A stretch of 57,660 nt of DNA from assembly GCA_017501465.1 (NCBI GenBank), contig JAFVWY010000016.1, forward strand, positions 1-57,660, read 5' to 3'. This document shows, piece after piece, positions 6,644 to 15,711 of the stretch. How positions within the stretch are numbered: the first letter of the stretch is position 1; every line of letters starts with the position of its first letter. The notes under the pieces are model-generated. The model had not been told where the DNA came from. It made no database searches and saw only the letters and a program-made list of their open reading frames with translations. The translations under genes were made by a program, and so were the position numbers. Source of the DNA: Bacilli bacterium. GTDB taxonomy: Bacteria; Bacillota_I; Bacilli_A; ML615J-28; CAG-313.

Positions 6644-7840
6644 ATGAAAAAGTTATTTAATGTATTAGTTTTAGTTTTAGTAGCTGTTTTTGCTGTAAAC
6701 TTAACAGCTTGTGGCGGTGGAAAAGATAAAGAATCTTTTAAAATCGGTCTTATTTGTTTACATGATGAAAGTTCAACATATGATAAGAACTTTATTGATT
6801 CAATGTATCGTGCTTTAGAAGAACTTAGATTAGAAGAAAGTCAATTAGAACTTGTTACTGGTATTGGTGAAAATGAACAATGTTACCAAAAAGCATCAGA
6901 ACTTGCTCAAACTTGTGATATTGTTTTTGCTGACTCTTTTGGTCATGAAGATTACATGATCCAAGCTGCTATGGAAAATGAAGATGTATGGTTCTGCCAT
7001 TCAACTGGTACAAAAGCTCATACTAAGAATTTAAATAATTATTTCAATGCCTTCGCTTCTATATATCAAGGTAGATACTTAGCTGGTATCGTTGCTGGTA
7101 TGAAATTACAAGAAATGATTGATAATGAAGAAATTACTGCTGAAGAAGCTATTATGGGTTATGTAGGTGCGTTCCCATATGCTGAAGTTGTTTCTGGTTA
7201 TACATCATTCTATTTAGGTGCTAAGAGTGTTTGCCCATCTGTTACAATGAAAGTAAGATATACTACAAGTTGGTATGATTACGATAAAGAAAAAGCTGCT
7301 GCAGAAGCTTTAGTTCAAACTGATAACTGTGTATTAATTAGTCAACATGCTGACTCTTACGGTGCTCCAGAAGCTTGCGAAACTTTAGGTGTTCCTAACG
7401 TTGCTTATAATGGTTCAACTGCTTCTAAATGTCCTAATACTTATTTAGTTGCTAGTAAAATTGACTGGACTCCATATTATGTAGAAATGATTAAAGCTAA
7501 AATGGATGGTAAAACTGTTTCTTCAAAAGATTATACTGGTACTTTAACTACTGGTTCTGTTAAATTAGATGCACTTGGACAAAACGTTGCTGCAGGTACT
7601 CAAGAAGCTTTAGATGCTGCAATTGAAGGATTAAAGAATGGTACTATTCATGTATTTGATACTAATAACTTTACTGTAGGTGGCCAAAAATTATCTAGCT
7701 ATTTAGCAGACGTTGATGATTTTGGTGATTTTGAAAAAGAAACTGAAGTAATTAGTGGTGGATATTTCCACGAATCAGAATATCGTTCTGCTCCATATTT
7801 TGATATCAGAATTGATGGAATTACTGAAATTAATGAATAG
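6644..7840 (+). CDS. BMP-family nucleoside-binding lipoprotein of an ABC importer
   Basis: A 398-residue substrate-binding lipoprotein. Signal peptide and lipobox LTAC put lipidation at Cys23, followed by a GGGKDKE linker. The mature protein follows the BMP/PnrA/TmpC pattern (FKIGLICLHDESS at the start, then GRYLAGIVAG, GYVGAFPYAEVVSGYTSF, TTSWYDYDKEKAAAEAL). Family members bind purine nucleosides. It sits 14 bp after xpt with a strong RBS (GGGAGG) and is followed by a partial terminator, as often seen where the binding protein must exceed the membrane subunits. The preferred nucleoside cannot be told from sequence. Confidence 0.9.
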   Translation: MKKLFNVLVLVLVAVFAVNLTACGGGKDKESFKIGLICLHDESSTYDKNFIDSMYRALEELRLEESQLELVTGIGENEQCYQKASELAQTCDIVFADSFGHEDYMIQAAMENEDVWFCHSTGTKAHTKNLNNYFNAFASIYQGRYLAGIVAGMKLQEMIDNEEITAEEAIMGYVGAFPYAEVVSGYTSFYLGAKSVCPSVTMKVRYTTSWYDYDKEKAAAEALVQTDNCVLISQHADSYGAPEACETLGVPNVAYNGSTASKCPNTYLVASKIDWTPYYVEMIKAKMDGKTVSSKDYTGTLTTGSVKLDALGQNVAAGTQEALDAAIEGLKNGTIHVFDTNNFTVGGQKLSSYLADVDDFGDFEKETEVISGGYFHESEYRSAPYFDIRIDGITEINE

Positions 7841-7850
7841 ATAAAATATT

Positions 7851-7880
7851 AAAGGCAGAATTAATTCTGCCTTTATAATT
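7851..7880 (+). terminator. Intra-operon hairpin after the binding-protein gene
   Basis: AAAGGCAGAATTAATTCTGCCTTT (7851-7874) is a perfect palindrome followed by ATAATTTTT. It probably acts as a leaky terminator or 3'-end stabiliser. Confidence 0.65.
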
Positions 7881-7908
7881 TTTAAAACAGATTTCATAGG
7901 AGTTTATT

Positions 7909-9489
7909 ATGGAAAATAAAGAAATTAAATTAGAACTAAGGAATATAAGTAAACACTTTAAAGGTGTTTATGCTAATAAAAATGTTAATATAAATTTGTA
8001 TAAAGGAGAGATTCTATCTATTCTTGGTGAAAATGGTTCTGGTAAAACTACACTAATGAATGTTTTATCAGGTATTTATACTCCAGATGAAGGTGAAATT
8101 TATATTAACAACCAATTGGCTCATATTCACTCTCCTAAAGATGCTTTTGAATATGGAATTGGTATGGTTCATCAACATTTTAAACTTGTTGATACCTTTA
8201 CTGCAATTGAAAATATTATCCTTGGTTTAAAAGAAAAAGTTACTTTAAAAGAAGCTTTAGATAAAGCTTCTGGAATTGCTGAACGCTATGGCTTTAAAGT
8301 AGACTTAAAAAAGAAAATTCACAACATGTCTGTATCTGAAAAACAAACTGTTGAAATTATTAAAGTATTATATAGAGAAGTAGATATTCTTGTTCTTGAT
8401 GAACCGACTGCTGTATTAACTCCTCAAGAAATTGAAAAACTATTTAATATTATCCGTAAAATGCGGGATGATAATAAATCAATCATCATTATTACACATA
8501 AGCTTAATGAAGTAATGAGTATTTCTGATCGTGTTTCTATTTTGAGAAAAGGAGAATATATTGGTACTTTAATCACTAATGAAACTAACGAACGAGAACT
8601 TACTAATTATATGGTCGGTAATAAAGTTGATTTGAAACTTGAACGATTAAAACTTTTAGCTACTAAACCTACTTTAGAAATCAGAGGGTTAAATGTTTTA
8701 AAAGATGATGGTACCCAAGCTATTCAGGATTTAAACTTCTTTTTAAGAGGTGGACAAATTCTAGGTGTTGCTGGTATTGCAGGATGTGGACAAAAAGAAT
8801 TATGTGAAGCAATTGTTGGTCTTAGAAGTTATAAAGGGGATATCACGCATTTTGGTGAATCGATTGTTGGTTACACACCAGAACATATTAAGGAAATAGG
8901 AATTAGAATGAGTTTTATTCCTGAAGATCGATTAGGATTAGGCCTTGCTCCTAATTTATCAATTGTTGATAATTTATTATTAAAAAGTTATCGTAAAACT
9001 AAGGGTTTATTTGTTGATCGTAAAAGTGCTAGAAAAGAAGCTTTAGAAGTAATGGAACGATATAATGTATCTGCTGAATCTGTTGATGCTCCTGTTAAAA
9101 ACTTAAGTGGAGGTAATATTCAAAAGATTTTACTTGGTCGAGAAATTGGCACTGATCCAAATGTTATTATAACTGCATATCCAGTAAGAGGTCTTGATAT
9201 TAACTCTTCCTATATGATTTATGATATCTTAAATGAAGAAAAAGCTAAAAATACAGCTATCTTATTTATTGGCGAAGACCTTGATGTTTTATTAACTTTC
9301 TGTGATAAAATTATGGTTTTGTGTGAAGGTCGTAATATGGGTATTGTCCATACTAAAGAAACAACTAAAGAAGAAATTGGTTTAATGATGACAGGAGCTA
9401 GAAATTTATTAGAAATGTATCCTGAAAAAAAATATGGTTTCGCTCCTGATTCATTAATTGACCAAAAGAAAGAAGAGGTGAATAAATAA
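7909..9489 (+). CDS. Nucleoside ABC transporter ATPase with two ABC domains
   Basis: A 526-residue duplicated ABC ATPase of the RbsA/NupO/YufO type. The first domain has Walker A GENGSGKTT at 40-48, signature VSEKQTVEII and Walker B ILVLDEPTA. The second has a degenerate Walker A (GIAGCGQKE), a signature LSGGNIQKILLGREI and a degenerate Walker B (VIITAYPVRGLDI), the usual asymmetry of this subfamily where only one site is fully competent. It energises nucleoside import with the two permeases downstream. Its last base overlaps the ATG of the next gene. Confidence 0.92.
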   Translation: MENKEIKLELRNISKHFKGVYANKNVNINLYKGEILSILGENGSGKTTLMNVLSGIYTPDEGEIYINNQLAHIHSPKDAFEYGIGMVHQHFKLVDTFTAIENIILGLKEKVTLKEALDKASGIAERYGFKVDLKKKIHNMSVSEKQTVEIIKVLYREVDILVLDEPTAVLTPQEIEKLFNIIRKMRDDNKSIIIITHKLNEVMSISDRVSILRKGEYIGTLITNETNERELTNYMVGNKVDLKLERLKLLATKPTLEIRGLNVLKDDGTQAIQDLNFFLRGGQILGVAGIAGCGQKELCEAIVGLRSYKGDITHFGESIVGYTPEHIKEIGIRMSFIPEDRLGLGLAPNLSIVDNLLLKSYRKTKGLFVDRKSARKEALEVMERYNVSAESVDAPVKNLSGGNIQKILLGREIGTDPNVIITAYPVRGLDINSSYMIYDILNEEKAKNTAILFIGEDLDVLLTFCDKIMVLCEGRNMGIVHTKETTKEEIGLMMTGARNLLEMYPEKKYGFAPDSLIDQKKEEVNK

Positions 9490-10667
9490 TGGTTGAAGAT
9501 AGAAAAGTTAGAACACCTTTATTCTCTATTGTAAAAAGAGATGATCTACCAAAATATAAAGCAATCATTATTCGAATCGCTACTTTCATCGCTACTTTCT
9601 TTTTTGCAATGTTAATCTGTTTCTTTGTTATAAAAGAAAATTATTTTGAAATAATTGGCACTTTATTTAAAGGCGCGACAGTAGTTTCCAAAGGTAAGAT
9701 TTTGCCTTGGCGTTTACTTATGGATACAGCTTTACTTTTAGCATTTGCAATAGCAATCGTGGCACCATTTAAAATGAAATATTGGAATATGGGAGCTAAT
9801 GGGCAAGTATTAGTAGGTGCTTTAGCTGCTATTGTTGTCATGTTTTTTATGGAAGACTTTGCTGTTAAGAGCACTTTTAATAATGTTATAGTTATAATAT
9901 TAATGTTATTAGCCAGTATTTTAGCAAGTGTTATTTGGGCCGTTATTCCTGCTATTTTTAAAGTATTTTTTAAAACAAATGAAACACTATTTACATTAAT
10001 GATGAACTATGTTGCATCAGGACTTGTAGGTTATGTTAATTATGTTTTAGCTCAAGGAAAAAAAGAATCGCCAGGTATAGTTAATGCTGACTCACAAGCG
10101 GGTTGGTTCCCAGTTATCGTGGATAAATATTTTCTTCCTATTATAATAATTTTACTTATTACTGTGGTGATTTATTTCTATATTAAGAAAACAAAACATG
10201 GTTATGAAATCAGTGTAGTTGGTGATAGTATCAATACTGCCAAATATGTTGGTATGAATACTAAAAAAATTATCATCAGAACTTTAATTGTTTCTGGTAT
10301 TATTTGTGGTATAATTGGCTTCATTTATTCATCAGCAATTAACCATTCTATTGACCCTAATACTTGTGGTTCTTTAGGTTTTACAGCGGTTCTAGTTGCA
10401 TGGCTTTCTAATTTTTCGCCAATTATAATCGCGGGTATTTCATTTGTATTATCTTTTTTAACACTAGGTACTTCAAAAGTTTCATCAACTTATCGTTTAG
10501 GAAACAATGATTTATCTAATGTAATTATTGGTCTTATTTTCTTTGCAATTTTAATTTGTGAATTTTTTATCCGCTTTAAATTAAAATTTAATCAAGAAAA
10601 TAATATGTATAAAGCAATTAAAAAACTTTTCAGTAAAAAAAGAAAGGGTGGTGTTGAAGAATGTTAG
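9489..10667 (+). CDS. Nucleoside ABC transporter permease 1
   Basis: A 392-residue BPD_transp_2-family permease (NupP/YufP type). It has about nine to ten membrane segments, with family landmarks WNMGANGQVLVGALAA near 98-113 and HGYEISVVGDSINTAKYVGM in the cytoplasmic coupling region. The start overlaps the ATPase stop (TAATG) and the end overlaps the next permease by 7 bp, which indicates translational coupling. Confidence 0.92.
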   Translation: MVEDRKVRTPLFSIVKRDDLPKYKAIIIRIATFIATFFFAMLICFFVIKENYFEIIGTLFKGATVVSKGKILPWRLLMDTALLLAFAIAIVAPFKMKYWNMGANGQVLVGALAAIVVMFFMEDFAVKSTFNNVIVIILMLLASILASVIWAVIPAIFKVFFKTNETLFTLMMNYVASGLVGYVNYVLAQGKKESPGIVNADSQAGWFPVIVDKYFLPIIIILLITVVIYFYIKKTKHGYEISVVGDSINTAKYVGMNTKKIIIRTLIVSGIICGIIGFIYSSAINHSIDPNTCGSLGFTAVLVAWLSNFSPIIIAGISFVLSFLTLGTSKVSSTYRLGNNDLSNVIIGLIFFAILICEFFIRFKLKFNQENNMYKAIKKLFSKKRKGGVEEC

Positions 10668-11626
10668 TTCCATTTTTAAGAGAAACAATTTCAATGGCTA
10701 TCACATATCTTTTTGGCTCAACTGGTGAGACTGTTATTGAAAAAGGTGGAAATCTAAACTTAGGTATTCCAGGTATTATGTGTCTTGGTGCTTTAGGTGG
10801 GGTTATTGGCGTTAATACATATATATCAATTTTTACTGTTAATAATATTATGGCATGGTTATTGATTATATTTGCTTTGATATTTGCCTTTATTTTTGCT
10901 GCATTTGGTGGTTTAATTTATGCAGTTTTAACAGTTACACTACAAGCAAATCAAAATGTTACAGGACTTGCACTTACTACATTTGGTGTTGGTTTAATGA
11001 AGTTTATTGGAGCAAACATCAATCAAGAAAATTTAACATTAGCAAGTAGAAGTATCAGTAAATTATTCAAACCTGAACTTTATCAAAAACTAGGATGGTT
11101 TGGTGAAATATTTTTATCTCATGGGGTTTTAGTGTATTTAGCAATTATTATTGCAATCCTAACAACTTTATTTTTAAATAAAACAAGAAAGGGATTATTT
11201 TTAAGAAGTATTGGTGAATCTCCACAAACAGCTGATGCTCAAGGTATAAATGTTACATTATATAAATATTTTGCTATCCTTGTTGGTTCTGGTATTGCAG
11301 GATTAGGTGGATTGTATTATGTTATGGATAGAAGTGGAGGTACAACTTTCGTTGAAGCATCAATTGAAGCTTTCGGCTGGATGGCAGTTGCACTAGTAAT
11401 CTTCTCAATGTGGAAACCAGGTATTGGTATTATTGGTTCCTTATTATTTGGTGGATTATACATTCTACCATCATTCTTAAAAATATCTAACGTTCAAATT
11501 AAGATATTTGATATGGTACCATATATTGTTACAATTATTGTATTAATTATCACATCGGTTGTTAATAGTAAAAATTCTCAACCACCAGCTTCGCTTGGGG
11601 TTAATTATTATCGTGAGGAAAGGTAA
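10661..11626 (+). CDS. Nucleoside ABC transporter permease 2
   Basis: A 321-residue BPD_transp_2 permease (NupQ/YufQ type), partner of the preceding one. Landmarks are GGNLNLGIPGIMCLGALGG near 28-46, SIGESPQTADAQGINV in the coupling loop and a C-terminal hydrophobic segment. RBS GGTGGT lies inside the end of the upstream gene. Start and stop overlaps across the three transporter genes suggest stoichiometric membrane subunits. Confidence 0.92.
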   Translation: MLVPFLRETISMAITYLFGSTGETVIEKGGNLNLGIPGIMCLGALGGVIGVNTYISIFTVNNIMAWLLIIFALIFAFIFAAFGGLIYAVLTVTLQANQNVTGLALTTFGVGLMKFIGANINQENLTLASRSISKLFKPELYQKLGWFGEIFLSHGVLVYLAIIIAILTTLFLNKTRKGLFLRSIGESPQTADAQGINVTLYKYFAILVGSGIAGLGGLYYVMDRSGGTTFVEASIEAFGWMAVALVIFSMWKPGIGIIGSLLFGGLYILPSFLKISNVQIKIFDMVPYIVTIIVLIITSVVNSKNSQPPASLGVNYYREER

Positions 11627-11631
11627 AAAAT

Positions 11632-12609
11632 ATGAATGATTTAAGAGATCCTAATTTTAAAAGAATCACAACATTAGAACTTGCTAATGAGTTTATTGAA
11701 AAATCTGTTAAAGAATTAAAAGAAAAGATTAAAGATGATCAAGTAATTCTTGCTTTATCAGGTGGTGTTGATTCTAATGTAGTAGCTGCTCTTTTAAACA
11801 AAGCAATTGGTAAAAATTTAATTTGCATTCATGTAAATCATGGATTATTAAGAAAAAATGAAAGTCAAGAAGTAATTGAAACTTTTAGAACAAAAATGAA
11901 TTTAAATTTAATCTATTTAGATGTTGAAGATTATTTCTTAGATAAATTAAATGGAGTAAGTGACCCGGAAGAAAAAAGAAAAATAATCGGACATGAGTTT
12001 ATTAATTGTTTTGTTAATGAGGCTAAAAAATTAAATGGTATTAAATATCTTGCTCAAGGCACTATTTATCCAGATATTACTGAAAGCAAAGGTATTAAAG
12101 CTCACCATAACGTAGGTGGTTTACCAAGTCATTTAAATTTTGAACTAATTGAACCAGTTAGATTACTTTATAAAGATGAAGTAAGAATGATTGGTAAAGC
12201 GCTAGGTTTACCGGATGAATTAGTTTATCGTCAACCATTCCCAGGTCCTGGTCTTGGAGTTAGATGTCCTGGCGCAATCACAAAAGAGCGTTTAGAACTT
12301 GTAAGAGAAACCGATTTTATCTTAAGAGATGAATTTAATAAATGTGGATTAAGTCAAAAAGTTTGGCAATACTTCACCATTGTTCCTGATTATCGAACAG
12401 TTGGTGTAAAAGATAATAAGAGAACGTATTTATACTTTGCAGTTATAAGAGCTGTAAATTCTGTTGATGCAACAACTGCAACTGTCGAAGAAATTCCATA
12501 TGATGTTTTATTTAGAATAAGAGATCGTATTTTAAATGAAGTAGATGGAATTAATCGAGTATTAGTAGATATTACTCCTAAACCAACAGGAACTATTGAA
12601 TGGGAATAG
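11632..12609 (+). CDS. guaA: GMP synthase ATP-pyrophosphatase subunit without glutaminase domain
   Basis: A 325-residue protein equal to the C-terminal two thirds of GuaA. It has the PP-loop ALSGGVDSN (SGGVDS at 43-48), IHVNHGLLRKNE, QGTIYPDITES, the GMP synthase core PFPGPGLGVRCPG and the terminal KPTGTIEWE. It aminates XMP to GMP. The usual bacterial enzyme is about 510 residues with an N-terminal class I glutaminase; that domain is absent and no glutaminase partner is nearby. The N-terminus is complete (RBS GAGGAAAGG, no upstream homology), so this is not a frameshift. It either uses free ammonia or a glutaminase encoded elsewhere. Last gene of the riboswitch operon. Confidence 0.9.
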   Translation: MNDLRDPNFKRITTLELANEFIEKSVKELKEKIKDDQVILALSGGVDSNVVAALLNKAIGKNLICIHVNHGLLRKNESQEVIETFRTKMNLNLIYLDVEDYFLDKLNGVSDPEEKRKIIGHEFINCFVNEAKKLNGIKYLAQGTIYPDITESKGIKAHHNVGGLPSHLNFELIEPVRLLYKDEVRMIGKALGLPDELVYRQPFPGPGLGVRCPGAITKERLELVRETDFILRDEFNKCGLSQKVWQYFTIVPDYRTVGVKDNKRTYLYFAVIRAVNSVDATTATVEEIPYDVLFRIRDRILNEVDGINRVLVDITPKPTGTIEWE

Positions 12610-12620
12610 TTAATAAATAA

Positions 12621-12649
12621 AAAGATAATAGAAATCTATTATCTTTTTT
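12621..12649 (+). terminator. Terminator of the purine salvage operon
   Basis: AAAGATAATAG and its complement CTATTATCTTT form a stem of about 11 bp followed by T-rich sequence. The remaining 12650-12820 stretch holds nothing recognisable. Confidence 0.8.
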
Positions 12650-12820
12650 ATTAATTATTTTATAGAATAAAGTATAACTAAATATCCTTATTATAGTGAT
12701 TTTGGTACATCATCATATATTGAGTGATTTTATCGTTGTTATGGTGATATATATATGTTGTGTGAAGTTAATATGTTTAAAAGATCATAAAACTATTACT
12801 TTTTGTAAAAAACAAAATTA

Positions 12821-12852
12821 AAAACCAGATAGAATATATCTGGTTTTTTTTT
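12821..12852. terminator. Bidirectional terminator
   Basis: AAAACCAGATA pairs with TATCTGGTTTT. T-runs follow on both strands. It ends the minus-strand gene at 12851-14332. Confidence 0.75.
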
Positions 12853-14332
12853 AATCTATTTGGATATACATAGCAGGTTTAATACCTACATATTTGTTAT
12901 TTATAGTAATAAATTCTTTATTTTCACAATCAACGATAATCCATTCACCATCATCATTAACATCTCTTACATAATATGTATAAAAATATTCATAATCAAA
13001 ATCAGCCATTTGATAGTCAAGCACTAAATGATCATTATAAGAAGAATCTTTTTTATTAAAGATTTGTGTATCTGTACAGTATTCTAACAACTCTTCTTTA
13101 CTTAATATAAATAATTTATCACTTACACTGAAAATATTTCCATTAATGTTAATTTCATAAGTATGAGTCTTAATTCTTGATAATTCTTCTTCAGTAAAGA
13201 AGTGCTCCATTCTACTTAATTCATTTCGGACGTTATTATTTTTTTGCCATGAACTTAGGGAATTAGAAGCAAGAGAAGTTAAAATAACATCAGATAATAA
13301 TAAAGCCTCCCCATTTTCTACTTTAATAACTGTCCAAGTAAGACCAACATTTTTTAATGAATCAGGTTTTTTAGCCTGTTCACCCATATGAACAACTTCA
13401 CCCACTTCTAAGTTTTTAAATTTAATAGAATTATAGATATCTTCTGAATCTTTATAATTAAATAAATCAATTAGGATTTCGCGTGCCTTTCTGTATTCTT
13501 CATTTTCTATGTATTCAATTGCTTGATTATAACTTTCTTCATTATTTTTTGGCATGATGCCAAATGATAAGAATGCAATTGCTCCCATAAGAACTATATA
13601 AATTAAGAATATAATAAGTGGGCGTGATTTGCGTTTTGAATAACATAAATTACTAATTAAAATGGTAATAGTACCAAGAATTGTTAACATTGATTGTAAA
13701 ACACCTAGTCCTACTACTGAATTTGTTTCCATAAATTGATTATAAAAACAAAGGTATACAGCAAAAGATCCAACAATTGTTAATATCGCAAAAATTAGTA
13801 GTAATTTATTCTTTCTTTTAATTGAATTTCTAATTAAAATAAAAGGATAATAATACATTGCATATGCGCAAGGGATTATAAAAGATATTAAAGTGACTTC
13901 AGTTGTTGATCCATTTGAATATAAGATCCAAAATGAACCAATAAAAATATTAAAAAGCACAAAAGCAAATGGTGCGATAAAGTTTTTAATAATCTTCTTT
14001 AGTATTCCACCACCGCCACTTAATAATCTTACTAAGTGATATGTTATAGGTTCATCATCTTTTTCAAAAAAAGAATATTCTTTATTTTTAACAATTGGTT
14101 TCAGAATTAATGCTAGAATAACCATTAATAGTGGTGATAAATATAGTAAAAATGCTAGTATCCCCATAAAAATTAAATGAGATGGAATACTAAATAACAT
14201 GATAAACATGCCGACAAATCCAAACAAATATAAGATAATTGCTCTTATTGTTAAACTATCAGCTGAACCCCCTTCTGCAGCTTGACCGTTTATCGTTAGG
14301 TTGACATTTAAATTAACAGTAATTTCATCCAT
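12851..14332 (-). CDS. Polytopic membrane protein with C-terminal DUF6273-like domain
   Basis: 493 residues. The N-terminal half has about eight hydrophobic segments (residues 25-265). A short helical stretch with EYIENEEYRKAREIL (about 275-300) resembles a TPR-like hairpin. The C-terminal domain (about 305-493) has the pattern of DUF6273: LTWTVIKVENGEALLLSD, SSWQKNNNVRNEL, FFTEEELSRI and VGIKPAMYI at the end. Function unknown; such domains are common on surface proteins of gut Firmicutes. No signal peptide apart from the membrane segments. RBS AGGAAA lies before ATG 14332. Confidence 0.7.
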   Translation of the reverse strand: MDEITVNLNVNLTINGQAAEGGSADSLTIRAIILYLFGFVGMFIMLFSIPSHLIFMGILAFLLYLSPLLMVILALILKPIVKNKEYSFFEKDDEPITYHLVRLLSGGGGILKKIIKNFIAPFAFVLFNIFIGSFWILYSNGSTTEVTLISFIIPCAYAMYYYPFILIRNSIKRKNKLLLIFAILTIVGSFAVYLCFYNQFMETNSVVGLGVLQSMLTILGTITILISNLCYSKRKSRPLIIFLIYIVLMGAIAFLSFGIMPKNNEESYNQAIEYIENEEYRKAREILIDLFNYKDSEDIYNSIKFKNLEVGEVVHMGEQAKKPDSLKNVGLTWTVIKVENGEALLLSDVILTSLASNSLSSWQKNNNVRNELSRMEHFFTEEELSRIKTHTYEININGNIFSVSDKLFILSKEELLEYCTDTQIFNKKDSSYNDHLVLDYQMADFDYEYFYTYYVRDVNDDGEWIIVDCENKEFITINNKYVGIKPAMYIQID

Positions 14333-14425
14333 ATTATTTCCTCTCCATTTTCAAATATTTATTATATAATATCATTTTTATAAATTAATTTCAACACATA
14401 AAAACTATATAAATTTAATATTATG

Positions 14426-14454
14426 TTGAAAAAAAGAAAGAAATTTGATATAAT
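14426..14454 (+). promoter_or_regulatory. Promoter of the leucine-rich-repeat gene
   Basis: TTGAAA (14426-14431), a 17-nt spacer and TATAAT (14449-14454) preceded by TGA (extended -10). Confidence 0.75.
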
Positions 14455-14477
14455 TAAAAAGAATTAGGAGGTACGCC

Positions 14478-15683
14478 ATGAAAAAGAACTATAAAATTAT
14501 TCTATTTGTTTCTGTGCAACTTGCTGTTGTTATGGCAATTATATTACTTGTTTTATTTGCAGGTAAAAAGTATTATACGGTTACTTTTGATTTAAATGGG
14601 GGTACCCTTATTAGTGGTAACTTAGTTCAAAGTGTACGTTATGGTCAATCAGCTAATCCGCCAGAAGTCACTAAAGATGGTGCTTTTTTTTCTGAGTGGA
14701 GCAAACCATATAATCACATAACAAAAAATGTGGAGATTTCGGCAGTTTGGGAATATGAAACATCTGCAGGTATTGACTTTGAATATACTGAAAATAGTAA
14801 CTATTGTTTAATTAGTGGATGTTATAAACAAATTTCTGGCGATATCTATATAGGCTCTTATTATGAGGGCAAAAGAGTGTTAGGTATTAAAGAAGGTGCT
14901 TTTAAGGATTGTGAAAACATTACAGGTATTTATTTACTTGATGGTATTATTTCTATAGGTGATGAAGCTTTTAGTGGTTGTATTAATTTAGAAACTATTG
15001 TTATACCTTCAACCGTTGAAACAATTGGAACAAATGTATTAAAAGATTGTAATAAATTAGAAAATCTTTCTTTATCATTTGTTGGTAATAATGCTTTTAA
15101 TAATACTAAACATTATTTAGGTTATTTATTTGGTGCAGCTGGTTCTACTGATCCATTTACAAATGTACCAAGTACTTTAAAAGAGGTTACTATAACAAGT
15201 GATTATGATATCTTAGAAGAGGCTTTTTATAATTGTCCAAGTATTGAAACAATTATTATAGAAGGAGATGTTGAAAGAATCGAGGATAATGCTTTTAGAA
15301 GTTGTTTTAATTTAGAAAATATTACTCTACCGGATTCTTTAAAAACAATTGGAAAAAAATGTTTTGCAGATTGCACTAAGTTATCTAGTATTGAATTACC
15401 AAAGGGAGTTAAAAGTATTGAGGATTATACTTTTGCCAACTGTTATGCTTTAACTAGTTTTAATATAACTCATGATATTGAAGAAATTGCTCTAAATGCA
15501 TTCCAAAATTGTGAAAGTCTTAAAACTTTTAAAGTACAAAGAGGTCATGATAATTTCTATTTAGAAGATGGCAATTTATATATAAGATCAAATAAAGATG
15601 ATACAGATGATGTACTTTATCAAATCTTAGATGAAGTGTTTGTCGATGAGTTAACAATTTTAAGACTTCCGGATAATATTTAA
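14478..15683 (+). CDS. Membrane-anchored BspA-like leucine-rich-repeat protein
   Basis: 401 residues. One N-terminal membrane segment (about 7-28) without a lipobox is followed by a Flg_new-like unit (YTVTFDLNGGTLISG to AVWEYE, about 34-93). A run of BspA/TpLRR (LRR_5) repeats covers about 130-360, with the pattern IxxGAFxxCxxLxxIxLPxxVxxI, for example IGDEAFSGCINLETIVIPS. From family knowledge such repeats mediate surface binding. RBS AGGAGG. It is followed after 28 bp by a membrane protein gene in the same transcript. Confidence 0.85.
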   Translation: MKKNYKIILFVSVQLAVVMAIILLVLFAGKKYYTVTFDLNGGTLISGNLVQSVRYGQSANPPEVTKDGAFFSEWSKPYNHITKNVEISAVWEYETSAGIDFEYTENSNYCLISGCYKQISGDIYIGSYYEGKRVLGIKEGAFKDCENITGIYLLDGIISIGDEAFSGCINLETIVIPSTVETIGTNVLKDCNKLENLSLSFVGNNAFNNTKHYLGYLFGAAGSTDPFTNVPSTLKEVTITSDYDILEEAFYNCPSIETIIIEGDVERIEDNAFRSCFNLENITLPDSLKTIGKKCFADCTKLSSIELPKGVKSIEDYTFANCYALTSFNITHDIEEIALNAFQNCESLKTFKVQRGHDNFYLEDGNLYIRSNKDDTDDVLYQILDEVFVDELTILRLPDNI

Positions 15684-15711
15684 AAATTAACTTAAAAAAG
15701 AGGTGATCGAT

